Source: SVTX01 sp045660325
GTDB lineage: Bacteria; Bacillota; Clostridia; Oscillospirales; CAG-272
Reading direction: 5' to 3'
DNA: 64,000 nucleotides
NCBI GenBank assembly: GCA_045660325.1
Contig: JAZRDO010000022.1
Coordinates: 14,284 to 78,283 of the forward strand
In this document: in pieces, positions 52,356 through 61,012 of the stretch
How positions within the stretch are numbered: the stretch's first letter is position 1
Layout: each line of letters opens with the position of its first letter
Program-made: the position numbers and the translations under genes
Notes under the pieces: model-generated
What the model was told of the DNA's origin: nothing
Databases searched by the model: none
What the model saw: the letters and a program-made list of their open reading frames with translations, nothing else

Positions 52356-52680
52356 TAGGATAATATTAGAAAAAGATAAAAATTTTAAATTTGTTCACAA
52401 TTTTCCTCTTCAAAATTGTAATATTTGCTACGACATAGAAATTGTTTTTACCTCATTCACATTGTAATTAAATTTTCACGCGGTAATTTTAGCTTCAAAT
52501 AGAAAATATTGAAAAATTCTCTTGGAATTTCATAAAAACTTAATTCTGAGTTGCAAATTTGCTATTAATATTCAAAAATATAGCGGGCTTTTATTGTGTG
52601 TTTGTCGTACTAAAAGGGGATTGCATTATGGAAATCAAGTCAAAAAGAGCAGGCTTTGTGTACATTATTTACAAACGGAC
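52356..52680. other. AT-rich gap before the prophage remnant
   Basis: No credible gene. An 8-bp inverted repeat ACAATTTT/AAAATTGT lies near 52399-52421. A frame beginning at 52629 has a ribosome site but runs through a terminator and into the next gene, so it is not called. Confidence 0.5.
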
Positions 52681-52683
52681 GAG

Positions 52684-52721
52684 AAAAACCGCCGCACTAA
52701 AAAATACGGCGGTGTTTTCTT
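52684..52721. terminator. Bidirectional terminator
   Basis: ACCGCCG/CGGCGGT stem with A-runs and T-runs on both sides. Confidence 0.75.
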
Positions 52722-52781
52722 TTATGGTAGAATGTATACAGAGAGAGATTTCAATATATTTGATAATAAGGAGATATGATT

Positions 52782-53000
52782 ATGGGAGATCTGATTTTTA
52801 CCGTTGAGGAGAATGCTCACTCAAGATTCGGACTTAAAGTATGTGATAGGGAAGGAAATCTATACAGATATTATGCATCTGTAAGTGATAGCAAGGATGA
52901 GCTTGAGGCTCTGGCGGCAAGGTGCAGAGCTTTTGGGGTATCTCCTTTACATATAGATGATATTATATGCGACTTTCTGTGTCAACTATCAGAGGTATGA
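52782..53000 (+). CDS. Small conserved-looking protein, unknown
   Basis: A 72-residue protein ending FGVSPLHIDDIICDFLCQL. This pattern (LaarC..f..SPlHi.DiI.DFl) recalls the short clostridial DUF6514-type proteins, but that is from memory and uncertain. AAGGAGA sits eight bases before ATG 52782; the ATG at 52776 is too close. The stop overlaps the convergent S24 repressor end by 12 bases. Confidence 0.6.
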   Translation: MGDLIFTVEENAHSRFGLKVCDREGNLYRYYASVSDSKDELEALAARCRAFGVSPLHIDDIICDFLCQLSEV

Positions 53001-53606
53001 GGTGAACGCGACGGCTTTTCCTAAAATAGTAATATTTTCAAGCTCCTCTCCTACAAAGGTGAGGGGCTTATAGCTTTTATTTTCGGGGATAAGAATAAGG
53101 CGTTGGGAGTCGGGGTAGAAGTAAACGCGCTTGAGTGTCGCCTCGCCGTCAATGATAACTACGGCAATATCACCGTTGTCAATCATATCCGTGCGCTTGA
53201 TAAACACAATGTCGCCGTCGCAAATGCGCGCATCTATCATGCTATCACCTTTTGCGCGCAGACAAAAATCGGCATCTATAAATGAGTCCGTAACAATTTC
53301 GCCCTCGTAGATTTCTTCAGCAAGGGTAGGAGAGCCGCATCTGACTTCACCCAAAATTTTCATTCTTTTTGCGCCTATGGGAAGATTGTTTGGACTGTCG
53401 GTATGACCGAGCAGATATTCCTCAGAGCAGGCAAGAGAAACAGCAAGCTTAACAAGCGCGTCTGCTGTGGGTTTGTATACTCCGTGCACGTATTGGCTTA
53501 TTCTTGCCTTTGAAATACCGCTTTGTCTTGACAACTCGGCGGCGGATATTTTCTGTTCCTTCATTCTGGCTGAGAGCCGCTGTGAAAAAATATAGTTATT
53601 TTCCAT
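52989..53606 (-). CDS. XRE/S24 phage-type repressor (CI/LexA-like)
   Basis: A 205-residue repressor. The helix-turn-helix is at about 20-45 (ISAAELSRQSGISKARISQY). The C-terminal S24 peptidase domain has Ser122 in GDSM and Lys159 in EATLKRV; the likely self-cleavage bond is Cys90-Gly91 in EVRCGSPT. RecA-stimulated self-cleavage would relieve repression after DNA damage. It is divergent from the prophage packaging and head genes, the usual lysogeny switch layout. ATG 53606 has AGGTGA upstream. Confidence 0.9.
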   Translation of the reverse strand: MENNYIFSQRLSARMKEQKISAAELSRQSGISKARISQYVHGVYKPTADALVKLAVSLACSEEYLLGHTDSPNNLPIGAKRMKILGEVRCGSPTLAEEIYEGEIVTDSFIDADFCLRAKGDSMIDARICDGDIVFIKRTDMIDNGDIAVVIIDGEATLKRVYFYPDSQRLILIPENKSYKPLTFVGEELENITILGKAVAFTSYL

Positions 53607-53647
53607 TGTTTTCACCTATCCTTTTGTCCGTTTACAAATTGTTAATA

Positions 53648-53659
53648 GAACTTTTGTTC
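53648..53659. promoter_or_regulatory. SOS-box-like operator GAAC-N4-GTTC
   Basis: GAACTTTTGTTC matches the Gram-positive LexA box core exactly. It lies just downstream of the repressor -10 box, where binding would block transcription. It may be bound by LexA or by the S24 repressor itself. Confidence 0.6.
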
Positions 53660-53669
53660 GTATATTAGT

Positions 53670-53698
53670 ATTCTAACACATAAAAATCCCTTTGTCAA
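53670..53698 (-). promoter_or_regulatory. Repressor promoter
   Basis: Minus strand TTGACA, 17 bases, TAGAAT. Confidence 0.8.
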
Positions 53699-53737
53699 TA
53701 AGGAAAAACAAAAAAGTTTAGAAAACTTTACTTTGTC

Positions 53738-53766
53738 TTGACAAAATAGAACAGATGTGCTATAAT
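53738..53766 (+). promoter_or_regulatory. Prophage operon promoter with operator-like spacer
   Basis: TTGACA, 17 bases, TATAAT, an ideal promoter. Its spacer contains GAACAGATGTGC (53750-53761), a one-mismatch version of the GAAC-N4-GTTC site, so repression is likely. Confidence 0.82.
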
Positions 53767-53831
53767 ATGTGCAGTTAAGTTGAGCGCGACTTATTGAAAA
53801 GAATAGACCGGTATATTTTTTTGATATATAG

Positions 53832-53847
53832 GTTAAGCAAACTTAAC
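53832..53847. promoter_or_regulatory. Inverted repeat in the prophage leader
   Basis: GTTAAG-CAAA-CTTAAC in the 120-nt leader; possible operator or weak hairpin. Confidence 0.45.
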
Positions 53848-53891
53848 AATTTATATAAATTTGCCAAATACGGCATAGAAAGGATTTTTAA

Positions 53892-54107
53892 ATGGCATTC
53901 AGAGGAACTTGCCCATACATTAAGGAGGTTGGAAGAGAAAAGCGCATTATGTGCGAATGCACGCGCTTTGCTTTTCCCGACGTTAAAGCAAAAAGAGAGA
54001 TAATTTACGGATATTGCGCCCATCCGACAAATTGGAAGGAATGTCCGTTTAAAAAGATGATGGATAACTTTTATGAAAGGAAGTACAACGGTGAAGGAAT
54101 CGTATAA
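53892..54107 (+). CDS. Small Cys-rich protein at the head of the prophage operon
   Basis: A 71-residue protein with Cys at 7, 21, 23, 42 and 51, plus His44, a pattern suited to metal binding. It is basic. AAAGGA precedes the ATG. I do not recognise it. As the first gene after the repressed promoter it may have a regulatory role, but nothing shows this. Confidence 0.65.
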   Translation: MAFRGTCPYIKEVGREKRIMCECTRFAFPDVKAKREIIYGYCAHPTNWKECPFKKMMDNFYERKYNGEGIV

Positions 54108-54381
54108 GCTTAAAGAAATAATCAAGGAAAGAAACAGCGTTATCGAGCATTATAAGGAAAAAAGTCAGGGCCTTGAACAGCTTTGCGACCTTTTAAAATG
54201 TCTTATGTATGCAATTCTCAAAAGCAATAAGAATAGCACTATAAGCAAAAAGGACATTTCCGAGGGCATCGGAAAAAATCTTATAAGTCTTTTCGACGAC
54301 GAGGATAATTATTACGTATCTGTTTATGATCCTGCAGACGTTGCCTGCGATAGTGAGAGTGATGAGGAAGACGAAATATGA
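54091..54381 (+). CDS. Prophage protein of unknown function
   Basis: A 96-residue protein with a Lys/Glu-rich helical N-terminal half and a very acidic tail (DSESDEEDEI). GTG 54091 follows GAAAGGAAG; an in-frame ATG at 54073 has no ribosome site. Overlaps its neighbours on both sides, typical of phage gene packing. Confidence 0.6.
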   Translation: MKESYKLKEIIKERNSVIEHYKEKSQGLEQLCDLLKCLMYAILKSNKNSTISKKDISEGIGKNLISLFDDEDNYYVSVYDPADVACDSESDEEDEI

Positions 54382-54859
54382 AAGCTTTATGCAGGAATAC
54401 GGGGAAGAATACCTAAGACGTATGGCCGAGGAGGGATATTCTGACCGTGAAATAGCCGAAAGTGCGAAAATAAGTTATGCGACCTTCAAAAGATGGAAGG
54501 GAATGCATATCGAGATGGACAAGGCACTTTATCTTGGGCGGTTTGGCTCGGATTATGCGGTTATAGATGCGCTTTATAAAAAGGCATGCGGTTACAGTGT
54601 TAAGGTCAACAAAACGTACAAGCTCAAAAGAGTGGATTACGACCCTGATACGGGTAAAAAAATAAGAGAGTACGAGGAGCTTTGCGTAGGTGCTGATGAA
54701 AACTATATTCCGGCGGACGTCAAGGCGTCATCCTTCTGGCTTAAAAACAGACAGCCGCAAAGGTGGTCTGACAAGCCTGAAAATATACAGGTGGCAGAGG
54801 GAGAGGTAGATATTCCGACAGCTGACAAGCTTGGAGAGGATGCTAACGATGATGAGTAA
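54362..54859 (+). CDS. Phage terminase small subunit
   Basis: A 165-residue DNA-recognition subunit. A helix-turn-helix (GYSDREIAESAKISYATFKRW) at the N-terminus and KASSFWLKNRQPQRWSDK near the C-terminus are typical of small terminases of this kind. It directs the large subunit to phage DNA for packaging. The start is uncertain: ATG 54362 or 54389, both with weak ribosome sites. Confidence 0.85.
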   Translation: MRKTKYESFMQEYGEEYLRRMAEEGYSDREIAESAKISYATFKRWKGMHIEMDKALYLGRFGSDYAVIDALYKKACGYSVKVNKTYKLKRVDYDPDTGKKIREYEELCVGADENYIPADVKASSFWLKNRQPQRWSDKPENIQVAEGEVDIPTADKLGEDANDDE

Positions 54860-56336
54860 TATTATCAAGAGCGGAAGGATAGGACGGAATGCTAAATGTG
54901 ACGCATCCAAATTTATATGGCGGCCTCAAGAAAAGCAAAGGGAGTTTATGTCACGGCTTGAGGACGAGGCGTTGTACGGCGGGGCTGCAGGCGGCGGAAA
55001 AAGCGACTGCGCCTTGGCTGAGGCATTGCGTCAGGTACATATTCCGCATTACAGAGGGCTTATCCTTCGAAAAAGCTATCCGCAATTATCCGAGCTTATT
55101 GATCGCTCGCACGAGATATATCTGCCGTCAAACCCACAGGCAAAATTCAATGATTCCAAGCACGTATGGTGCTTTCCATCGGGCGCAAAAATATATTTCG
55201 GGTCGCTTGGGCATCCGAATGATAAGTACAATTATCAGGGAAAGCGATACGATTTTATAGACTTTGACGAATTGACGCAATTCACTTATGATGAGTACAG
55301 CTATTTGTTTTCACGCAACCGCCCAAACGGTGAGAATACGCGGTGCTATATGCGGGCGCAGGCAAATCCCGGCGGTATTGGACACAGTTGGGTAAAGGAT
55401 CGGTTTATCACTCCTGCTCCACCTATGACTACCATATGGGAAAGGGTAAAGATAGTTTTTCCCGATGGGAAGGAGCAGATAAGAAAAAAGTCCCGAATAT
55501 TCGTGCCGTCGACCGTGTTTGACAATAAGATACTTCTGAAAAACGATCCGGGGTATCTGACGCGACTTGCGTCGCTGCCCGAAAAGGATAAGGCGGCACT
55601 GTTATACGGCGATTGGAACAGCTTTCAAGGGCAGGTGTTTTCTGAGTGGCGGGACAACTGTGAAGGGTACGACGACGGAGTGAACACTCACGTTATCAAG
55701 CCATTCAGAATACCTGCGGATTGGAGGATATACCGTGGCTTTGACTGGGGATATTCAAGACCATTTTCGGTTGGCTGGTATGCTATTGACAGGGAAGGAA
55801 AAATGTATCGCATCCGCGAGCTTTACGGCTGTAGCGGTACTCCCAACGAGGGAGTAAGATGGGATGCGGGCAAAATTGCAAACGAGATACGAAGAATAGA
55901 ATTTGAGGATGTAAATTTATGCGGCAAGCGCATATATGGCATCGCCGATCCCGCGATATTTCAGAAAAACGGGGGTGAGAGCATCGGTGAGATCATGGAG
56001 AAGCGCGGTGTATATTTTGACAGAGGAGATAATTCACGCATTGCGGGTAAGCAACAGGTACACAACCGTCTTGCTTTTCTGCCCGACGGACGCCCGTCAT
56101 TATATGTTTTTTCCACTTGCAGAAATTTTATAAGAAGCTTTCCCGCTTTAGTTTACGACTCGACAGACGTTGAGGATGTAAACAGCTCGGGAGAGGACCA
56201 CATATACGACGAATTGCGCTATGTTTGTATGGAAAATCCTATGAAGATGCCTATGCGCAGTGAAAGTATGATAATCCGCGCCGACATAGCGGATACAAAC
56301 CAAAGATATTACGGCTCTGGTATAGAGCGCAGATAA
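54849..56336 (+). CDS. Phage terminase large subunit
   Basis: A 495-residue packaging motor. Walker A GGAAGGGKSD is at about residues 44-53, Walker B DFIDFDE ends at Glu141, and the C-terminal nuclease has FRGFDWG-like RGFDWGYSRPF and YGIADPAIF with metal-binding Asp. It overlaps the small subunit by 11 bases; GGAGAGG is nine bases upstream. Intact. Confidence 0.95.
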   Translation: MMSNIIKSGRIGRNAKCDASKFIWRPQEKQREFMSRLEDEALYGGAAGGGKSDCALAEALRQVHIPHYRGLILRKSYPQLSELIDRSHEIYLPSNPQAKFNDSKHVWCFPSGAKIYFGSLGHPNDKYNYQGKRYDFIDFDELTQFTYDEYSYLFSRNRPNGENTRCYMRAQANPGGIGHSWVKDRFITPAPPMTTIWERVKIVFPDGKEQIRKKSRIFVPSTVFDNKILLKNDPGYLTRLASLPEKDKAALLYGDWNSFQGQVFSEWRDNCEGYDDGVNTHVIKPFRIPADWRIYRGFDWGYSRPFSVGWYAIDREGKMYRIRELYGCSGTPNEGVRWDAGKIANEIRRIEFEDVNLCGKRIYGIADPAIFQKNGGESIGEIMEKRGVYFDRGDNSRIAGKQQVHNRLAFLPDGRPSLYVFSTCRNFIRSFPALVYDSTDVEDVNSSGEDHIYDELRYVCMENPMKMPMRSESMIIRADIADTNQRYYGSGIERR

Positions 56337-56355
56337 TAAAATAAGGACAAAAATT

Positions 56356-57918
56356 ATGAGTAAAACTAAAAACAAAAAGTGCGCTCCCGATATAGAGTAC
56401 GGTGTGGAAACACTCAGAAAATATATTTATTCTAAGTCGGAGCTTACCGAAAGAATAAAAAATGAAAGAAATTTCTGGAGCCAGAGATACAAGGGCGAGG
56501 GGAGCGGCGCGTCCTGGCTTCACAACAGCATACTCAACAAGCATGCCGACGTTGTTGACAATATGCCAACCTGCATTTGCCTTCCGAGAGAAGAACGGGA
56601 TATAAAGAGCGCGGAAATGCTCACCAAAATAATCCCCGTGATAAATTCAAGATGCAATTTTCCTCAGATATACAGTGATAACGCCTGGAACAAGATAAGA
56701 TATGGCACGGCTATATATGGAGTTTTCTGGAATGGAGAGCTTTGCGACGGACTTGGAGATATTGATATACGCAAGCTGAATATTGAAAACATATTCTGGG
56801 AGATGGGTGTCGAGGACATTCAGGACTCAAAGAATCTGTTTATATGCGCGCTATCTGATAAGGACGAGCTTTGCGAGAGATACACTCATCTTGATTTCGA
56901 CGGTGAGATTGGAGAATACGGGGATATAACGTCGTATATATACGGATCTGAGTATTCAACTACGGACAAATGTGCAGTTATAGACTGGTACTACAAGAGA
57001 TATGTTGACGGAAAGGTTGTGCTTCACTATTGCAAATTCTGCGAATACGGAGTTATATATTCTTCGGAATGCGATGATGAATGCACAGACGGATGGTACA
57101 GTCACGGAAAATATCCCGTGGTTTTTGATGCGATGTATCCCTGTGATAATGAGATAAGTGGCTTTGGTGTGATTGCCCTTGGCAGAAAGTGCGAGGAGTA
57201 TATTGATAAGCTTGATAAGAATATTGAGAATTACTCGACGCTTGCTTCTAATGTGAGATTCTGGGCTAAAAAGAGCCTTGGTATCAATCTTTCTGATTTT
57301 GCTGATGTAAACAAGAAGATCATCGAGGTTGAGGGTGACATTGACGAGGAAAAGCTTAAACGCATTGATATCGGTGAAATGGACAAGAGTGTGGTTGAGA
57401 TTAAGCAGATGAAGATAGACGAGCTTAAGGAGATCACGGGCTGCAGAGAGGTATCTGTGGGCAGAACATCCGGAAATGTTACTGCGGCATCGGCTATCAG
57501 TATGCTGCAGAATGCCGATGCTAAATTCTCCCGCGACGGAATCGAAAATTCCTGTCGTGCGTGTGTAAAAATATGGGAGCTTGTAATTGAGCTTATAAGA
57601 CAGTTTTATACAGAACAGAGAGTGTTCAGAATCACTGGAGATGTAAGCGACAGATATGAGTATTTCACCCCTGAGATTTTGCAAGAATCATACGATGGAC
57701 ATTGTCCCTGCTTTGACGTGCAGATAGATACGCAAAAGAGATCATATACAGAAAGAAATGAGCTTAACAATTTTGCGCTTGAGCTTTATAAATGCGGTGC
57801 GCTCAAGAAAGAAAATATTGAACAGACAAAGCTTCTTCTTACTCTTGTGGATATAAGCGGTATCGGAAAGCTCAGAAGTGAAATACAGAAGATAGAATCG
57901 GAGCATTGTAATGATTAA
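56356..57918 (+). CDS. Phage portal protein
   Basis: A 520-residue protein. Size, place directly after the terminase, an N-terminal ERNFWSQRYKGEG stretch and a central NIENYSTLASN, then AASAISMLQNADAKFSRDGI, fit portal proteins, which form the dodecameric DNA channel of the head. Confidence 0.85.
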   Translation: MSKTKNKKCAPDIEYGVETLRKYIYSKSELTERIKNERNFWSQRYKGEGSGASWLHNSILNKHADVVDNMPTCICLPREERDIKSAEMLTKIIPVINSRCNFPQIYSDNAWNKIRYGTAIYGVFWNGELCDGLGDIDIRKLNIENIFWEMGVEDIQDSKNLFICALSDKDELCERYTHLDFDGEIGEYGDITSYIYGSEYSTTDKCAVIDWYYKRYVDGKVVLHYCKFCEYGVIYSSECDDECTDGWYSHGKYPVVFDAMYPCDNEISGFGVIALGRKCEEYIDKLDKNIENYSTLASNVRFWAKKSLGINLSDFADVNKKIIEVEGDIDEEKLKRIDIGEMDKSVVEIKQMKIDELKEITGCREVSVGRTSGNVTAASAISMLQNADAKFSRDGIENSCRACVKIWELVIELIRQFYTEQRVFRITGDVSDRYEYFTPEILQESYDGHCPCFDVQIDTQKRSYTERNELNNFALELYKCGALKKENIEQTKLLLTLVDISGIGKLRSEIQKIESEHCND

Positions 57919-58258
57919 CGTATGCTTTTCGAAGGATAGTGAAAGCATCCGACTTGTGATGACGGGGCATTCGGATTTTAAAGCAAATGGGCAGCTTATA
58001 GTCTGCTCGGCAGTGTCGGCAATATTTTATACGTTGCTCGGATACCTTAAAAGCACATACCGTGAAAAGCTTATAATTAATTCCATCGAGTCGGGCTTTA
58101 CGGATATTATGTGCAAGGATTGTGATACTGAGCCGTTTCGTATGGCTTGCATAGGGCTTTTGCAGATATCCGAGTGCTACCCCGGGCAGATATGCATACA
58201 AAACAAAATATGGGATTCGGCTCTGTGTAAAGGTAAGACAACCCAAAAGAAAGGATAG
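57911..58258 (+). CDS. Phage-encoded Prp-family cysteine protease
   Basis: A 115-residue homologue of the L27-processing protease. His20 in MTGHSDFKANGQ and Cys32 in VCSAVSAI match the catalytic pair of the chromosomal Prp elsewhere in this window. It overlaps the portal gene by 8 bases. In this spot it most likely trims a head protein; the capsid protein two genes on begins with a Prp-like site. Confidence 0.85.
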   Translation: MINVCFSKDSESIRLVMTGHSDFKANGQLIVCSAVSAIFYTLLGYLKSTYREKLIINSIESGFTDIMCKDCDTEPFRMACIGLLQISECYPGQICIQNKIWDSALCKGKTTQKKG

Positions 58259-58261
58259 CTT

Positions 58262-58645
58262 ATGGAAGATATGATTATTGACGCGGTGTCCGACGTAACG
58301 GACACAGAAGTAAATAATATTCCTACTCGCGAGGAGTATGAGAATGTTGTATATAAGCTTTACAAAGGCTTTTACGACGAGGATATTGAAAAGATCAGAA
58401 AAGAAGCTGAGGCCTTGGCTCTTGATATGGCAGACAAGCAGGTAAGTGAGAAAGAAGAGAAAATACGTCAGGCGGCAGAAAGGGCATTACTTGAAAAGAT
58501 AAAGTCCAAAAGGCAGAGAATATCCGAGATAGGTATAATGAAAAATGCAGGCAATATAAGACGCAGTGTTTCGGATATGACGAAAGAAGAAAGAGCCCTT
58601 GTTGCAAAACGAGCGGCAAGAGGCGAGATAATAAATTTAAAATAA
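58262..58645 (+). CDS. Possible scaffold protein
   Basis: A 127-residue, highly charged, almost wholly helical protein with coiled-coil character (about 40-90). Lying between protease and capsid genes, it occupies the usual scaffold position. No sequence signature confirms this. Confidence 0.55.
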   Translation: MEDMIIDAVSDVTDTEVNNIPTREEYENVVYKLYKGFYDEDIEKIRKEAEALALDMADKQVSEKEEKIRQAAERALLEKIKSKRQRISEIGIMKNAGNIRRSVSDMTKEERALVAKRAARGEIINLK

Positions 58646-58660
58646 ACAAAGGAGAATTTT

Positions 58661-59950
58661 ATGAGAATTACAGAAACAAAGGTAAATTTGTCGCTTTTCG
58701 GTGCGGCAGAGAATATCCACACAACAGATGGTATGACTAACGCAAATACAGGTGATAATATGCCCTACGGCATTGGCGGCCTCAGCGAGCAGATGAAGAC
58801 GTATTACAGTCATTTCCTTATCGACAATGCAGAGCCTGCGCTTGTTTACGACAGATTTGCGCAGAAGGTAAACATTCCCAAGGGAAGCGGCAAGAGCATT
58901 CAGTTTAGAAAGTACAACCCTCTTCCCACTCTTACTGAGGAGATCAAGGAAGGTGTAACTCCCACAGGCCAGAAGATAGATATGAGCACAGTAAACGCAA
59001 CTGTATCCCAGTATGGCGGATATATTGAGCTTTCCGACCTTCTTCTTATGACAGCGGTTGATAACAATCTTGTTATGGCTACAAAGCTTCTCGGAGCTCA
59101 GGCGGGCAGAACACTTGACGCAATTACAAGAGAGGTTGTTTGTGGCGGTACAAACGTACAGTACGGTGAGGGTCAGGTAAGCGCGAGACATCTTGTTGCA
59201 GCTAACCAGGAAAATCCCGAGGATAACTGCTATCTTACAGTAAACGCAATAAGACGTGCGGTAAGATTTTTGAAGAATCAGAATGCCGAAAAGATTAACG
59301 GCTCTTACATAGCTATCATTCACCCTGATTGCGCGTATGATCTTATGAGCGATCCCAACTGGAAGTTCCCCAATCAGTACGCATCTCCCGAAAACATTTT
59401 TGAGGGCGAAATCGGCAAGATTGAGGGCGTAAGATTTATCGAAAGCACTGAAGCGAAGGTGTTTACAGCCACACCTCTTTCAAAGAGTGATTTGTCCGTT
59501 ACTGTTGATGCCAATGGCACAAATGCTATTCAGTTTACAGTAACAGGTGATATTTCAAGCGGTGATCTTGTGGGTAAGTGGATCTATATCGGTGACAACA
59601 GATGCTACGTTGGAGCAAACACATCTCAGCTTATGCAGGTTTATACAGACGAAACTATGTCAACAGAAGCAAAGATCACAGCAAGCAAGGGAACACCCAT
59701 ATATGCGGCAGACGGTGGCAAAAACGGATGTAAGGTTTACGCGACACTTGTTTTCGGTGACAATGCATACGGAACCACATCTGTTGAGGACGGCGGCCTC
59801 GAGCATATCGTTAAGCAGCTTGGTTCTTCCGGAGCTAATGACCCTCTTAATCAGAGAGCAACTGTTGGTTGGAAGGCAAACAAGGTAAGTATGCGTCTTT
59901 GCGAAGCATTTATGATAAGAATCGAAACAGCCGCATCCGCAAACGACTGA
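58661..59950 (+). CDS. Phage major capsid protein, N4-gp56 family
   Basis: A 429-residue capsid subunit. KSIQFRKYNPLPTLTEEIKE, YGGYIELSDLLLMTAVD and AIIHPDCAYDLMSDPNWKF fit the N4-gp56 family. An internal Ig-like insert (about 265-345) lies in the second half. Residues 7-15, KVNLSLFGA, resemble the Prp site of L27. GGAG precedes the ATG. Confidence 0.9.
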   Translation: MRITETKVNLSLFGAAENIHTTDGMTNANTGDNMPYGIGGLSEQMKTYYSHFLIDNAEPALVYDRFAQKVNIPKGSGKSIQFRKYNPLPTLTEEIKEGVTPTGQKIDMSTVNATVSQYGGYIELSDLLLMTAVDNNLVMATKLLGAQAGRTLDAITREVVCGGTNVQYGEGQVSARHLVAANQENPEDNCYLTVNAIRRAVRFLKNQNAEKINGSYIAIIHPDCAYDLMSDPNWKFPNQYASPENIFEGEIGKIEGVRFIESTEAKVFTATPLSKSDLSVTVDANGTNAIQFTVTGDISSGDLVGKWIYIGDNRCYVGANTSQLMQVYTDETMSTEAKITASKGTPIYAADGGKNGCKVYATLVFGDNAYGTTSVEDGGLEHIVKQLGSSGANDPLNQRATVGWKANKVSMRLCEAFMIRIETAASAND

Positions 59951-60001
59951 TACTTACAGGGATAAATTAAAATAAACATTTAAATAAGAAAGGGAAAATT
60001 T

Positions 60002-60391
60002 ATGGAAAACAACAAGGAATACAATGACGCGCTTTTGGCGCTCAAGGAAGAATACGAGCAGAAATTAAGCAAGATGGAGGCGGAATGCGCTCTCCTTCGC
60101 AAAAAGGAAAAGGATGCGGATGACGAAAGAAAGGCCAAGAGAGCAAAGGAAGAAGAATATCTTAACGAATACGTAAGCATCAAGCTTTTCCGTGACAATG
60201 ACAAGTACAAGGATGACGTTTACGTTGCGGTGAACGGCAAAAATTGCATAATCAAGCGCGGGGAGTGGGTAAAGGTGCGCAGAAAGTTCGCGCTCGTGCT
60301 TGACCAGTCCGAAATTCAGGATCTCAAGACAGCGGCATTTCTTGAAGCAGAGCAGAAAAAGTTTGAATCTGAAAGCACTTTTGTTGCGTAA
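60002..60391 (+). CDS. Prophage coiled-coil protein, unknown
   Basis: A 129-residue protein. Residues 1-55 form a Lys/Glu coiled coil; the rest (VSIKLFRDNDKYKDDVYVAV, GEWVKVRRKFALVLDQSE) is a short beta-rich domain. Its place after the capsid suggests a head-completion or accessory protein. Confidence 0.65.
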   Translation: MENNKEYNDALLALKEEYEQKLSKMEAECALLRKKEKDADDERKAKRAKEEEYLNEYVSIKLFRDNDKYKDDVYVAVNGKNCIIKRGEWVKVRRKFALVLDQSEIQDLKTAAFLEAEQKKFESESTFVA

Positions 60392-60432
60392 GCTTACATA
60401 AATTTTTCCTTTCGTTAGTAGGAGGAGTTTGT

Positions 60433-60708
60433 ATGGAAGGCTTTAACAAGGAGCTTTGCGAGGAAAGACATCACAGAACAAATGAAGCTCTTGAAAGACA
60501 CGAGATTAAAATAGAAAATCTCGAAAAATGCACAAGAAAGCTTGAGCCGATGGTTGAAAATCAGGAGATCATCTGCTCGGAAAGCAGAAAGCGGCTCAAA
60601 AGAATTGAAAGACGTCCCGCCGAGATATTTATAAAAACCGTAACTTACGCGGCAAGTATTCTTGCAGGCGCGCTCGCATCGCTTTTGATCCAGTATTTTG
60701 AATTTTAA
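60433..60708 (+). CDS. Small coiled-coil protein with C-terminal membrane helix
   Basis: A 91-residue protein: a charged helix (1-65) followed by one transmembrane segment (VTYAASILAGALASLLIQYF). The layout is like XhlA-type phage membrane proteins. It ends the prophage transcript, before a strong terminator. Confidence 0.65.
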   Translation: MEGFNKELCEERHHRTNEALERHEIKIENLEKCTRKLEPMVENQEIICSESRKRLKRIERRPAEIFIKTVTYAASILAGALASLLIQYFEF

Positions 60709-60710
60709 TA

Positions 60711-60746
60711 GATTCCCCGTCCCGATTTGTCGGGGCGGGGATTTTT
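60711..60746 (+). terminator. Prophage operon terminator
   Basis: ATTCCCCGTCCCGA/TCGGGGCGGGGAT stem and T-run. Confidence 0.88.
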
Positions 60747-60771
60747 GGTATCTTTAATTCTTTTTCGTAAA

Positions 60772-60793
60772 ATTTTGAAAAATTTTTCAAAAT
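60772..60793. other. Perfect 22-bp palindrome
   Basis: ATTTTGAAAAA followed by TTTTTCAAAAT, in the 365-base gap after the prophage module. It could be a regulator site. The rest of the gap is AT-rich with no gene up to the promoter. Confidence 0.6.
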
Positions 60794-60914
60794 CATTCCA
60801 ATTTTGTTTAAAAATTCAGACTTATATAGTGAGGGAATATTTATCCGCATAAATTCGACTTGATTTTGTATTACTTGCACAATTATGTGTTGTAACATTC
60901 ATATATATTGTACA

Positions 60915-60943
60915 TTGACATCAAAGCGGCATTTTGATATAAT
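60915..60943 (+). promoter_or_regulatory. Promoter of the secreted protease operon
   Basis: TTGACA, 17 bases, TATAAT. Confidence 0.8.
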
Positions 60944-61012
60944 GAGAGTAGGAAAATGTTTCCATTTTAAGATTTACACACTTTTAAGCATTTATGAAAG
61001 GAGCTGATACCA

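Noticed and set aside
52629..52807. Short frame beginning at an ATG with AAAGGGG upstream
   Set aside because: It crosses a strong bidirectional terminator and overlaps the better-supported gene at 52782.
52989..53606. The S24 protein as the host LexA itself
   Set aside because: It has an XRE-type rather than LexA winged-helix N-terminus and lies divergent from phage genes, so a prophage repressor is more likely.
54073..54090. Longer start (ATG 54073) for the second prophage gene
   Set aside because: No ribosome site before it; GAAAGGAAG fits the GTG at 54091 better.
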